Source of the DNA: a virus
Strand: one strand, 5' to 3'
Virus record (IMG/VR): IMGVR_UViG_3300050821_001002
Coordinates: 1-22,820 of that record
DNA length: 22,820 bases
Shown: positions 12,247 through 20,269 of the stretch, in pieces
Layout: every line of letters begins with the position of its first letter
Numbering within the stretch: the first letter of the stretch is position 1
Translations under genes and position numbers: made by a program
The notes under the pieces: generated by a model
The model's input: only the letters and a program-made list of their open reading frames with translations
Databases searched by the model: none
Told to the model about the DNA's origin: nothing

Positions 12247-14819
12247 TGCCCGTCACCCCGCTCTCCAACGTCCTGCAGTATCCAAAGCCGGACGATGAGG
12301 AAGCGCGCCTTCCGCCGATCGACATAGAGCTCAGCCAGCCCGGCGATGAAATCTCATTCGAGGATGGCGCAAAGAAAACCGAACTGCCCGGCGGCGCGGT
12401 AGAGATAGACCTGAGCGGCGGTAAAACCCGCTCCGGTCCAAAGTCCGACAAGTTTAACGCCAATCTTGCCGAGGATATGGAGGAGGCGGAACTAAGCCGC
12501 ATCGCTTCAGATCTTCTGGAAGGAATCGACCGGGACAACCAATCCCGTTCCGAACATCTCGATATGATCGCCGAGGGCATGAAGCTGCTCGGCTTGGTGA
12601 TCGAAAGCAACAATGCTTCGACCGCATCGTCATCCGCCCCTCTGGAAGGTATGTCCACCGTTCGGCATCCGCTCTTGTTGGAGGCGTGTCAGCTATTCCA
12701 GGCTAACGCGATGGGCGAGTTGCTGCCCGCCGCTGGCCCGGTAAAGGTCAGGGACGACCGCCCGCAAAAGCCGCAGGGCATGATGGGGCATAACGGCGGG
12801 CCTCCGCTTGATGCTCCCAATCCGTTTACAGCACCTTCACCGGAGCCTGCTGCCTCATCCACACAGCCCGGTCTAGGCGCTCCCGGCGCTGGTGCTCCAC
12901 CTCCCGCCAGCGCTGGGGTGCTGCCTGCTTCACCAATGCCAGCCGTGGCTGATAGCGGACAGGCGGGTGGAATGCCCGCAGCACCTATGCAAGCGCTGCC
13001 ACTCGCCCCGCCAGAGCCAATCGAACACCCCCGCGACGAACTCGCCAACGCGCTGGAAAAGGACTTCAACCACTACCTGACCGCGACGGCAAAGGAATAC
13101 GTCCCCGATACCGATCAAATGCTGTTCAAGGTCGGGTTTGGCGGGCTCGGCATCAAGAAGGTTTACAATTGCCCATTGCGGCGCAGGCCGGTATCGGAAT
13201 CGGTCGATATCGAGGACTTCATCGTCTCGAATGCGCTGACCGACCTCAGCAACGCAGGCCGGATCACGCATCGCATCAAAATGCGCCCGTCCACCTTGAA
13301 GCGCATGCAATTGCTCAAGGTGTATCGGGACGTTCCGATCGGCCAGCCTACGGCGGCAGCAGAATCGCCCAATGCAATTGATACGGCCAAGGCCGACATT
13401 GCCGGCGTACAACCTCAGGTCAGCGATCCCCGCGATGCCGATCACGAATTGTTCGAATGCTATTGCGAATTGTCATTGGACGAATTTGCCCCGGCTCAAT
13501 TCAAGGGCAAGGAATTGCCGCTCCCGTACAAGGTCACGATTGAGAAGGAATCGCAAAAGGTATTGGAGATCAGGCGCAATTGGAAAGAGGATGACAAGGA
13601 ATGTCTGGCGAAAGAGTATTTCGTCGATTTCCCGTACATGCGCGCGTTCGGGTTCTATTGCATTGGATTGCTGCATCTACTCGGCAATACCACCAAGGCG
13701 CTGACTGCGCTGTGGCGCGAGTTCATCGATGCCGGCATGTTCGCGAACTTTCCGGGCTTCCTGTACCTGAAGGGGGCGGGGCGGCAATTAACCAATCAAT
13801 TCCGTGTCGCACCTGGTACCGGCGTTGGGCTGGACGCGAATGTAAACGATATTCGCCAAGCCGTGATGGCGCTGCCGTACAAAAACCCGGACGCAGGGTT
13901 CGTGCAGTTCGTCTCTCATGTGGAGGAGTTGGGCCAGCGCCTCGGGGGAACGGCAAATCAACCGACCGCGGAAGGCCGCGCGGATGCGCCGGTCGGGACT
14001 ACGCTTGCTCTGATTGAACAGGCTTCCAAGCCGATAGGCGCGGTCAACAAGCGCCTGCATAACGCACAGGCCCGCGAGTTCGCCCTTCTGAAAGAGCGCT
14101 TCATAGATGATCCGGAGGCGTTCTGGCGGTTCAACAAGCGTCCCACGATGCAATGGCAGAAGGACCAGTTCATCGCAGCGCTAGAGGATTACGACCTCGT
14201 ACCGGTGTCCGACCCGAACAATCCGACTCGTCTGCACCGGCAGGCCAAGGCGGAAGCCTACAAGGGAATCGTGGACAAGGCTCCCGCGCTGTTCAATCTC
14301 AAAAAGGCGATTTTGAAATACTCGACGGACATGGAAATCACAGGCGTTGAGGAGACAATGATCCCCGGCGATGCGCCGCCACCTCAGGCTCCTCCGGTCG
14401 ATCCTGCGAAGATGGCCGATGTTCAGCACAAGAACGAGAAAGCGCAACTCGACGCGACAACGAAGGCGAATAGCGATCAGAACGCGCTTCGCATCAAGGA
14501 AATGGAACTAACCAACAATCGTGAGGAGCGCGCCAACGATCTTCGCATTGCCGAAGTAGAGCAGGGCACCGAACGGCTGCGGTTAGCTGGCACGATTGCA
14601 ATCCACGCCAGCAATGCCGACGAGGCCCAGCGCGCCCTCTCCATGAAGATACTGGGCGAGACCGTCGCCAAGGCTCACGGACAGGTTCACGAAATGGACA
14701 AGCTCGAGGTCACGCAGGCCCACCAAAGCCGTCAAGGCGAGTTGGGTCATGAGCGCGCCAAGGATATGGCGGAACACGCGGCCAATCTCGCTCCTCCCGC
14801 GAGCGAAGCCGCCGAATAA
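12246..14819 (+). CDS. Portal protein, 857 aa
   Basis: The portal is the dodecameric vertex through which DNA enters the head. The long podovirus/P22-like form is indicated by STVRHPLLLEACQLFQANAM (137-156), KDFNHYLTATAKEYVPDTDQ (272-291) followed by GFGGLGIKKVYNCP (297-310), and the SESVDIEDFIVSN segment. A helical, Ala/Glu-rich C-terminal region follows (about 720-850). Residues about 173-258 are a Pro/Ala/Gly-rich low-complexity stretch, including GHNGGPPLD, placed between two conserved blocks. It lies directly after terminase and a few small genes and before scaffold and capsid, as expected. Confidence 0.9.
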   Translation: MPVTPLSNVLQYPKPDDEEARLPPIDIELSQPGDEISFEDGAKKTELPGGAVEIDLSGGKTRSGPKSDKFNANLAEDMEEAELSRIASDLLEGIDRDNQSRSEHLDMIAEGMKLLGLVIESNNASTASSSAPLEGMSTVRHPLLLEACQLFQANAMGELLPAAGPVKVRDDRPQKPQGMMGHNGGPPLDAPNPFTAPSPEPAASSTQPGLGAPGAGAPPPASAGVLPASPMPAVADSGQAGGMPAAPMQALPLAPPEPIEHPRDELANALEKDFNHYLTATAKEYVPDTDQMLFKVGFGGLGIKKVYNCPLRRRPVSESVDIEDFIVSNALTDLSNAGRITHRIKMRPSTLKRMQLLKVYRDVPIGQPTAAAESPNAIDTAKADIAGVQPQVSDPRDADHELFECYCELSLDEFAPAQFKGKELPLPYKVTIEKESQKVLEIRRNWKEDDKECLAKEYFVDFPYMRAFGFYCIGLLHLLGNTTKALTALWREFIDAGMFANFPGFLYLKGAGRQLTNQFRVAPGTGVGLDANVNDIRQAVMALPYKNPDAGFVQFVSHVEELGQRLGGTANQPTAEGRADAPVGTTLALIEQASKPIGAVNKRLHNAQAREFALLKERFIDDPEAFWRFNKRPTMQWQKDQFIAALEDYDLVPVSDPNNPTRLHRQAKAEAYKGIVDKAPALFNLKKAILKYSTDMEITGVEETMIPGDAPPPQAPPVDPAKMADVQHKNEKAQLDATTKANSDQNALRIKEMELTNNREERANDLRIAEVEQGTERLRLAGTIAIHASNADEAQRALSMKILGETVAKAHGQVHEMDKLEVTQAHQSRQGELGHERAKDMAEHAANLAPPASEAAE

Positions 14820-15037
14820 TGAAGCCAGTCGAGAAATCGTCCACGATAGATTCCGTGGGATACGAACCGGCGCATCAACTGCTGAAGATCAAATTCAAAA
14901 GCGGCGGCACGTATCATTTTGAAGGCGTATCGGCAGACCAGCATCAAAAGCTGATCACAGCCGAGAGTGTCGGCAAGTATTTCCACAAGCACATCAAGGG
15001 CGCGTTCAAGTCCATGAGACAGGAAGAGAAACGATGA
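14819..15037 (+). CDS. KTSC-domain protein, 72 aa
   Basis: The whole protein fits the KTSC domain: SSTIDSVGYEPAHQLLKIKF, then GGTYHFEGVSADQHQKL and SVGKYFHKHIKGAF. The domain is named for a Lys-Thr-Ser-Cys-like start and is found alone in many phages and bacteria. Its biochemical role is not established. It begins in a TAATG overlap with the portal stop and ends in an ATGA overlap, so it is in the head operon. Confidence 0.85.
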   Translation: MKPVEKSSTIDSVGYEPAHQLLKIKFKSGGTYHFEGVSADQHQKLITAESVGKYFHKHIKGAFKSMRQEEKR

Positions 15038-15252
15038 GCGAGATTACGATCAATCAGGTCGAAGTTCAGAAGTTGGAACTACAGGACGGCGACATTTTGG
15101 TGGTCAAGGTCCCGCCTAAGTACTCAACGGAGCAATGCACGTTCATTCAAAAAACCGTTGCTGCGGCCGTAGCGCGCACTGGAATGCGCGTACCTGTCCT
15201 TCTTGGCGCATCCGACGTGCAATTTGCAATTATTCGGAAGGAAGTGGCATGA
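15034..15252 (+). CDS. Small protein of unknown function, 72 aa
   Basis: The product is not recognised. Both ends form ATGA junctions. The sequence looks like a small beta/alpha fold: EVQKLELQDGDILVVKVP strands, a helix around CTFIQKTVAAAVARTG, then VPVLLGASDVQFAII. The pattern of a polar strand followed by a helix and a final hydrophobic strand resembles short phage proteins placed near portal genes. Confidence 0.7.
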   Translation: MSEITINQVEVQKLELQDGDILVVKVPPKYSTEQCTFIQKTVAAAVARTGMRVPVLLGASDVQFAIIRKEVA

Positions 15253-15410
15253 GCGACAAAACTCAAAAGGTCGATCCATCCGTTTCGGAACTCGACCTGT
15301 ACAAGAAGGGCGAGCCGCGCGGGTCTGTGCCGATGGCAACCACGATGGGCAAGCCGGAGGCCTATTCCAAGCCCAGCAAGATCAACCCGCCAAAGGATAG
15401 CAACCCATGA
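15249..15410 (+). CDS. Small disordered protein, 53 aa
   Basis: It starts and stops in ATGA junctions. Composition is Lys/Pro/Ser/Asp-rich with no hydrophobic core (SELDLYKKGEPRGSVP, SKINPPKDSNP), so it is likely flexible. The function is unknown. It lies between portal and scaffold and may be a virion or assembly accessory (inference from position). Confidence 0.6.
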   Translation: MSDKTQKVDPSVSELDLYKKGEPRGSVPMATTMGKPEAYSKPSKINPPKDSNP

Positions 15411-15598
15411 AATCGATCAAACACACGGGCGAAAGCCAGAAGCGCACCGAACTGATGCGCCGCCAGATGGGCAACAAGTCTGGCTACGCCAGCGGCGGGC
15501 GCGTCCAGTCCTATCCCGAGATGGATGCTGGCGCGGCGTCGGGGGTTGGCCGGCTCGAGAAGGTCAAGGAGTACGGCGGCAACGCGAAGAAGAAGTAG
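15407..15598 (+). CDS. Small basic protein with ASGGRV motif, 63 aa
   Basis: It is Lys/Arg/Gly-rich, with RTELMRRQMGNKSGYASGGR near the middle and a KKK end. The short ASGGRV motif recurs in the protein starting at 20976, also small and basic. Such proteins recur in podovirus head modules and might bind packaged DNA, which is untested here. The start is in an ATGA junction, and an 11-nt gap follows. Confidence 0.65.
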   Translation: MKSIKHTGESQKRTELMRRQMGNKSGYASGGRVQSYPEMDAGAASGVGRLEKVKEYGGNAKKK

Positions 15599-15609
15599 CT
15601 GAGGTTGGG

Positions 15610-16047
15610 ATGAACATACCCCCGCAAGATATCCCGAAAGGGATTGATTATCAGCTCGTCACCGTTTCGGTGATGGGTGACAAGACATTGGGGCAGATTG
15701 CCAAGTTCGAAGAGAATGGTTGGCGACGCGTACCGGTCGAGCGTCACCCAAGCATTCGCAGTACGGATGCCAAGTGGCTTGAGCAAGGTGGCTTGGCTCT
15801 GGTAGAGCGCCCAGAGTTTCTGACTGATCGGGCCAAGGTCTTTGAGCAAAACAAGGCGGATGCGCAGTTGCTTTCTGTGGTGGAGTTCACAGCAACTACG
15901 GAAATTCCGCCTTCTGTTAACGGGCGATGCATCAATCTTCAGGCGACCGCAAAACGCGAGCGGACGATCAAGGAGTTCTTCGTTCTTCACTTCTGGCAAA
16001 TGCGCGTTTGGTTTCGCAACAAGATCGCGAATTGGCGGTTGCAGTGA
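15610..16047 (+). CDS. Head-region protein of unknown function, 145 aa
   Basis: TGAGG sits just before the ATG. Residues 10-75 have a recognisable phage pattern: DYQLVTVSVMGDKTLGQIAK, ENGWRRVPVERHPSI and WLEQGGLALVERPEFLTDRA. These Trp-Arg-x-Val-Pro-x-x-Arg-His and Gly-Leu-x-Leu-x-x-Arg-Pro elements occur in proteins encoded next to phage co-chaperonin-like genes, but the function is not known. The last 25 residues (FFVLHFWQMRVWFRNK) are aromatic and basic and look unlike the rest. A frame change near the 3' end cannot be excluded. Confidence 0.65.
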   Translation: MNIPPQDIPKGIDYQLVTVSVMGDKTLGQIAKFEENGWRRVPVERHPSIRSTDAKWLEQGGLALVERPEFLTDRAKVFEQNKADAQLLSVVEFTATTEIPPSVNGRCINLQATAKRERTIKEFFVLHFWQMRVWFRNKIANWRLQ

Positions 16048-16238
16048 TCCTCGAATCCAAACTGGTTGAGCGCGTCAACGAAAAGATCGACGCCGAGGAC
16101 GCGCGTGCGATTGAGATCATGTCCGGCGGCAACCTGACGGACTGGGGTCAGTATCAGCGCAGCGCCGGCTACCGCAAAGCCCTTGCCGATTGCAAAACGC
16201 TTCTGACCGAAACCCTTGATGAATTGATGAAGGAATAG
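16044..16238 (+). CDS. Small helical protein of unknown function, 64 aa
   Basis: A GTG at 16044 overlaps the previous stop as GTGA. An upstream TTG at about 16005 would add 13 residues. Residues 1-64 form two likely helices (SKLVERVNEKIDAEDARAIE and GYRKALADCKTLLTETLDEL) around a GNLTDWGQYQRSAG loop. The N-D-x-x-x-Y-Q-x-x-x-G-x-x-x-A/G-L layout is frequent in short proteins of podovirus head modules. It stops 2 nt before the GroES-like gene. Confidence 0.65.
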   Translation: MILESKLVERVNEKIDAEDARAIEIMSGGNLTDWGQYQRSAGYRKALADCKTLLTETLDELMKE

Positions 16239-16240
16239 GA

Positions 16241-16732
16241 ATGCCCGCGAAGAAACAATCCGCCGAAGTCGCGAAGCTTGTAATTCCGACCGCGACCGAT
16301 CTTAATGCGTTCGGAGCGAAGAAATCCAAGATCGAAATGCTGGCCGACTCCAAGGACCAGCGGGCCACCATGAAAGAACTGGTTGGTGACCTCTCCACAA
16401 CCCGAGTGATGGGCAACCGCGTCCTCGTTGGCATCTACATCGAGCCCAGCTACAAGGGAAGTCTGTTCCTGTCGAAGGAAACGCTGAAGGAAAGCGTCTA
16501 CCAAGGAACGGTTGGGCTTGTGCTGAAGAAGGGCCCGCAGGCCTTCAAGGACGACCCGGACAACAAGATCAATTTCCGCGGCGAGAATGCGGAGGAGGGG
16601 GAGTGGGTCGTATTCCGGGCCGGGGATGCCAAGCGCTGCCAGATCAAGGGACTGGATTGCCGGTTCGTGGAGGACACGCTTATCGACATGGTGGTGGCCG
16701 ATCCGAACCTGATAACTCACGAGAAGATTTGA
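16241..16732 (+). CDS. GroES-like co-chaperonin fold protein, 163 aa
   Basis: Residues 52-140 follow the Cpn10 layout: VMGNRVLVGIYIEPSYKGSL (55-74), where the mobile-loop region would lie, then VYQGTVGLVLKKGPQAF, a glycine/charge loop, and EEGEWVVFRAGDAKRCQIKG leading to CRFVEDTLIDMVV. GroES partners GroEL in folding capsid proteins, and phages such as T4 encode their own. It is longer than the usual 95-110 aa because of an N-terminal 50-residue polar arm. Position next to the scaffold and ahead of capsid fits a folding role, but the match is by pattern only. Confidence 0.6.
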   Translation: MPAKKQSAEVAKLVIPTATDLNAFGAKKSKIEMLADSKDQRATMKELVGDLSTTRVMGNRVLVGIYIEPSYKGSLFLSKETLKESVYQGTVGLVLKKGPQAFKDDPDNKINFRGENAEEGEWVVFRAGDAKRCQIKGLDCRFVEDTLIDMVVADPNLITHEKI

Positions 16733-16743
16733 GGGAGCATCGC

Positions 16744-17700
16744 ATGCCGCAACTGCGCGCACTGAAAACGGACGAAGAAATCGCCCTGATCCCGCTGGAT
16801 CAACCGATTTTGGTTGAACTGCCGGGTGGCGTGATTGCCAACGATCCGCCGGAGCAGGAAAACAAAACCGGCAAGACATCGCGAGTCGAACCATCCGATC
16901 CGGATGCGAAGCTTTTGCAACAGCAGTTGGAAGCCGCACAAGCCGCGCAGCAAACCGAACGCGATCGCGCTGACAAGGCCGAGCGCGATGCCGCAGAAGC
17001 CCGCAGGCTGGCGCAGGAAGCCACCACGCGCAGCCAATCGCTGGAGGGCGATATCATCACGGGCGGCCTTGCGGCGGCTCAGAACGAACTTGCCGCTGCT
17101 GAGGCAGAACTTGAGCGGGCTGGCGAAGCTGGCGACTTCAAGGCCATGGCGAAGGCGCAGACCCGGATTGGTCGGGCATCAGCGCAGGTTGTCAGTCTCG
17201 AATCCGGCGCGGCGGAAATCGCAGAGCGGGTAAAAACTCCGGAGCCACGTCAGGAGCAGACCCGCCAGCAAGCACCCGATCCGATGGCTGCGATCGACAC
17301 CAATCCCAATCTGCTTCCTGCCGAGAAGGTTTGGCTCAAAGCCCATCCCGACGCCGTAATGGACCAGCGCCGCAATAACGAACTTGGCGTAGGATACGAG
17401 CGCGCGATCAAGAAGGGGCTGGTTCGCGGAACGCCGGAATATCTTTCATTCCTCGAGGACTTCATGGGCTACGCCAAATCAGAACAACGAGACGAGAACA
17501 ACAACGGGAGCATTGACGTGCAGGCACCTCCAAGCCGGAATGAGCGTGGCAATGACGGGAAGGTGCAGGGCAATCGCATCACGCTTTCCCCGGAACAGCG
17601 CGAGATCGCCAAGAGCATGGGCGTATCCGAAATCGAATACGCCCGGCAAGTCGCCAATTTCGAAACGGCCCGCAAGGCCGATCCTGATAAATACCGCTGA
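16744..17700 (+). CDS. Head scaffolding protein, 318 aa
   Basis: Residues about 54-165 are a long Ala/Glu/Gln/Arg coiled coil (LLQQQLEAAQAAQQTERDR and following). The C-terminal 130 residues are polar and Gln/Asn/Asp-rich, ending in basic helices (VSEIEYARQVANFETARK). Scaffolding proteins of this type guide shell assembly and then leave. The ATG at 16744 is preceded by GAGGGAG; the upstream ATG at 16603 lies within the GroES-like gene. It lies between portal and capsid genes in the usual order. No protease is seen. Confidence 0.8.
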   Translation: MPQLRALKTDEEIALIPLDQPILVELPGGVIANDPPEQENKTGKTSRVEPSDPDAKLLQQQLEAAQAAQQTERDRADKAERDAAEARRLAQEATTRSQSLEGDIITGGLAAAQNELAAAEAELERAGEAGDFKAMAKAQTRIGRASAQVVSLESGAAEIAERVKTPEPRQEQTRQQAPDPMAAIDTNPNLLPAEKVWLKAHPDAVMDQRRNNELGVGYERAIKKGLVRGTPEYLSFLEDFMGYAKSEQRDENNNGSIDVQAPPSRNERGNDGKVQGNRITLSPEQREIAKSMGVSEIEYARQVANFETARKADPDKYR

Positions 17701-17711
17701 AGGAGCACCAT

Positions 17712-18254
17712 ATGCCACGCGCACCACAAAGAGCCACGCCGATCCGGGAAGCCGCCGTTGAGGCGGTCCCGACCACAAACAAGAAAACCCGCCTCCGGAA
17801 ACAGGCCGCCCAACGCTCATTGCTGGATATCGACAGGTCCATTAAGGAGATGGTCGAACAGCAGTACGGGTCCGATCTGCAGTGGGTCACGGATTCCGTG
17901 CTGGGTCAGGCCGCGCCGCAGAACCGCATGGCATTCGAGATCAACGCATGGGAGCCGGTTACGCCGGATATGTTCGGCGGCGTATTTGACGGCATGTTCA
18001 CCCGCAAGGGCCATGCCGGCGAGATCAATTACGAAGGCCTGGTGTTGATGCATCGTCCGATGGAATTGACCGAGGAGGCCAAACAGGAAGAACGTCAGGC
18101 CCGGGACGGTGCCATGGAAGCCCAGCGCAACATGGTCATGAACGGGGTTATCCCGGGTCTCGTGGCAGGATTCGATTCGCAGCATCCGACCGCGATCAGC
18201 AAGCAGACGTTCAACAGGACCGTGAAGCCGCCCATGGACATACCCACGGATTGA
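17712..18254 (+). CDS. Head-module protein of unknown function, 180 aa
   Basis: AAGGAG lies 9 nt before the ATG. The first 30 residues are basic and flexible. The middle has DLQWVTDSVLGQ, MAFEINAWEPVTPDMFGG and INYEGLVLMHRPMELT, and the C-terminus has a helix and Pro tail. It is sandwiched between scaffold and capsid genes, so it is probably a virion or assembly protein. I do not recognise a family. Confidence 0.75.
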   Translation: MPRAPQRATPIREAAVEAVPTTNKKTRLRKQAAQRSLLDIDRSIKEMVEQQYGSDLQWVTDSVLGQAAPQNRMAFEINAWEPVTPDMFGGVFDGMFTRKGHAGEINYEGLVLMHRPMELTEEAKQEERQARDGAMEAQRNMVMNGVIPGLVAGFDSQHPTAISKQTFNRTVKPPMDIPTD

Positions 18255-18262
18255 GGTGCTGA

Positions 18263-18442
18263 ATGGCTCCCGAATTTGAGCAAGAGCATCGGGCTCTAAT
18301 TGCTGTTGCGGAGGCCTGTTGGCGCTCGGAAAGCCCGTCCTATTCGTGGCACGTTTTAGACTGGATGGCGTGGAAGCTTCGACGCAAATATCCTCCAGTT
18401 TGGTCAGTCGGTCCAATAGTGTCGTTGGTAGTCGTGGCATAA
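18263..18442 (+). CDS. Small Trp-rich protein, 59 aa
   Basis: The ATG at 18263 has GAGG 6 nt upstream, and its TAA overlaps the next ATG (TAATG). The protein is helical at first (EQEHRALIAVAEACWRSE), then YSWHVLDWMAWKLRRKYPPV, and ends in a short hydrophobic tail. The function is unknown. With the following gene it forms a small unit inserted between head genes. Confidence 0.65.
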   Translation: MAPEFEQEHRALIAVAEACWRSESPSYSWHVLDWMAWKLRRKYPPVWSVGPIVSLVVVA

Positions 18443-18645
18443 TGCGACGACTTCTGGACTGGGAGCGCGATGCCATTACGGAAGCCATGGGCGCGGGCGA
18501 GAAGCGCGAGTCCATCGCCGCCGAGTTCGGATGCAGCCGTTCCTATCCGTCTATCCTTGCCCGCCGTAGGGGCATAGAGCCGCGTTCTGCCGGTCGTCCG
18601 GCAACCAAAAGGTTACAACTCGACAAAACCGTAGTAGCTACCTAA
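18442..18645 (+). CDS. Small helix-turn-helix protein, 67 aa
   Basis: It begins in a TAATG overlap. Residues 7-40 fit a homeodomain/resolvase-style helix-turn-helix: ERDAITEAMGAGEKRESIA, then AAEFGCSRSYPSILARRRG as turn and recognition helix. A basic Arg/Lys tail follows. It resembles the DNA-binding part of Hin/resolvase or transposase proteins but has no catalytic domain. A regulator of the capsid genes just downstream is one reading, a remnant of a larger element another. Confidence in DNA binding is moderate. Confidence 0.65.
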   Translation: MRRLLDWERDAITEAMGAGEKRESIAAEFGCSRSYPSILARRRGIEPRSAGRPATKRLQLDKTVVAT

Positions 18646-18674
18646 TCCACAGTTTCTCTCGGGCAACGCGCTGT

Positions 18675-18727
18675 TGTCCTTTTCGCCCATCTCGCGAGGT
18701 TCGCAGGGACGGGTTGGCAAAAGGACA
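18675..18727 (+). promoter_or_regulatory. Inverted repeat pairing with the ribosome-binding site at 18734
   Basis: TGTCCTTTT at 18675-18683 is the exact complement of AAAAGGACA at 18719-18727. GCC at 18685-18687 additionally pairs with GGC at 18716-18718, across a one-base bulge and a 28-nt loop. The 3' arm contains AAAAGGA, the only good ribosome-binding site for the GTG at 18734. In RNA this would form a hairpin masking that site. It lies in the only gap (18646-18733) before the capsid genes, so it could set translation timing. Confidence 0.45.
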
Positions 18728-18733
18728 CCCGTT

Positions 18734-19327
18734 GTGGCGAACACTCAATCCCCCAATGGCTTTCAGTATTTCGGACGCCTTGAAGGTGGCTCCCCGACCG
18801 AGGGCCTGACCCCGGCGCTGGTTTCCAGCGGCGATACGGCGGCGCTCGGCTACGGCGATCCGGTCTCGCGAACCGCGGGCGGTTACATCACCAAGGCCAC
18901 CGCAGGCGCAGTGTCGGTTTACGGCATTTTCTACGGCTGTTCCTACCTGTCCACCGCAATCGGACGGGTAGTGTTCCAGAACTATTGGGCCGGCTCGGGC
19001 GCGGGAAGCGATATCTCTGCGCTGGTCTGCACCGATCCGCAGGCAACCTTCGTTGCCCAGTCCGACAATACCGCGATTGCCTTCGCTGACATCGGCGCGA
19101 ACATTCAGTTCGTAACCGGCACGCCGAACGCGACCACGCAGATGTCCACCATGTCGGTTGGTCAATCGACCATCTCGACCACCAACACGCTTCCATTCCG
19201 CATCGTCGGCCTTCTCTCGCAGACCGCCCCTCCGGGTACGGACGGCACAGACAACGCGTCGGCCTACAACCGCGTCATCCTTCAACCGAACAACTGGGAC
19301 CGTCAGTCCTCGTTGGGCATCGTTTAA
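18734..19327 (+). CDS. Capsid-associated (decoration-like) protein, 197 aa
   Basis: GTG at 18734 with AAAAGGA 8 nt upstream is chosen over a TTG at 18674. The protein is Gly/Ser/Thr/Ala-rich and beta-rich (GGYITKATAGAVSVYGIFYG, GRVVFQNYWAGSG), ending with a hydrophilic tail. The pattern LVSSGDTAALGYGDPV, then a conserved GIFYG-like turn and RIVGLL, is typical of short proteins encoded directly before podovirus capsid genes. A head decoration role is likely but not proven. Codons favour C-ending forms, as in the next gene, consistent with high expression. Confidence 0.7.
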   Translation: MANTQSPNGFQYFGRLEGGSPTEGLTPALVSSGDTAALGYGDPVSRTAGGYITKATAGAVSVYGIFYGCSYLSTAIGRVVFQNYWAGSGAGSDISALVCTDPQATFVAQSDNTAIAFADIGANIQFVTGTPNATTQMSTMSVGQSTISTTNTLPFRIVGLLSQTAPPGTDGTDNASAYNRVILQPNNWDRQSSLGIV

Positions 19328-19342
19328 CGGAGGGGATGAACA

Positions 19343-20257
19343 ATGCCCGTCGCACTTTCCAGCATCCGCAATCTTCTCCTGCCCGGCCAGTGGGCCATCA
19401 CCGGCATGTACGAACAGCTTCCCGCTGTCCGGAAGCAAATCTTCAAAGAGCGCAAGTCCAACATGGCGCTCGAGCAGTCCACCAGCATGCGCTACATCGC
19501 GCAGGCCTTCCTCAAGCAGGAAGGCGCGCCGTCGCAGGCGGATAACGCCTCGGGCCAGCGCTACACCTATAACCAGACCCACAACGAGCTGGCGGTTCTG
19601 TTCGCCATCACGCGCAAGGCCATCGACGACAACCTCTACAAGTCGGAGTTCGGCCCGGCGATCATGGGGCTGAACCAGGCTTTCGACCGCACCAACGAGG
19701 CTTTCGCGGCCGACGTGTTCAACTCCGCAACGACCTACGCGGCGGCGAACGGCGGCGACGGCAAGGCGCTTCTGGCGACCGATCACCCGGTGGACGGCGG
19801 CACGTTCTCGAATCTGGCTTCGCCGGCAGCCTCGCTCAACGAGACTTCACTGCTCAATGCCCAGGTCGCGATCAACGCCAACTTCCGCGACAATGCCAAC
19901 CAGCGCATGAACGCCAAGCCGCGCAAGCTGGTGGTGCCGCCGCAGCTGGAGCCGATCGCCATTCGCCTGCTCAAGACCGAGCTTCGGCCCGGCACCGGCA
20001 ACAACGATGTCAACGCGATCCTGTCCACCCAGGGCGGTATCCCCGAGGGCTACGTGGTCTGGAATTACCTGACCTCGCAGTTCGCGTGGTTCTTGCAGAC
20101 CAATCAAGATGGCCTCGTGTACATGAACCGCGTGCCCTACGAGACCGACATGAGCGTGGAGTTCTCGACCGACAACCTGTTGGTCAAGGGTTATCAGCGC
20201 AACTCGTACAACTACAATGAGCCACGCGCCCTGTATGGCAGCAACCCAACCTCGTAA
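19343..20257 (+). CDS. Major capsid protein, 304 aa
   Basis: This builds the icosahedral shell. GGAGGGG lies just ahead of the ATG, one of the strongest ribosome sites in the window. Codon choice is strongly C-ending, fitting a highly made protein. Diagnostic features are a helical N-arm (SMRYIAQAFLKQEG), the ELAVLFAITRKAIDDNLYKS segment, the ALLATDHPVDGGTFSN loop, and a C-terminal PRKLVVPPQLEPIAIRLLKT and NRVPYETDMSVEFSTDN core. These match Mu-gpF/HK97-fold capsids. Position after scaffold agrees. Confidence 0.9.
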   Translation: MPVALSSIRNLLLPGQWAITGMYEQLPAVRKQIFKERKSNMALEQSTSMRYIAQAFLKQEGAPSQADNASGQRYTYNQTHNELAVLFAITRKAIDDNLYKSEFGPAIMGLNQAFDRTNEAFAADVFNSATTYAAANGGDGKALLATDHPVDGGTFSNLASPAASLNETSLLNAQVAINANFRDNANQRMNAKPRKLVVPPQLEPIAIRLLKTELRPGTGNNDVNAILSTQGGIPEGYVVWNYLTSQFAWFLQTNQDGLVYMNRVPYETDMSVEFSTDNLLVKGYQRNSYNYNEPRALYGSNPTS

Positions 20258-20269
20258 GGGAGGCTGACC

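Noticed and set aside
16169-16939. 256-codon open frame on the minus strand
   Set aside because: Overlaps the GroES-like and scaffold genes on the + strand, which carry family patterns and ribosome-binding sites.
18638-19786. 382-codon open frame on the minus strand opposite capsid genes
   Set aside because: It runs against the capsid-associated and capsid genes, whose protein sequence and codon bias are convincing. The minus product is Arg/Val/Gly-rich and low-complexity, the usual mirror of C-ending codons in GC-rich DNA. No ribosome-binding site was seen.
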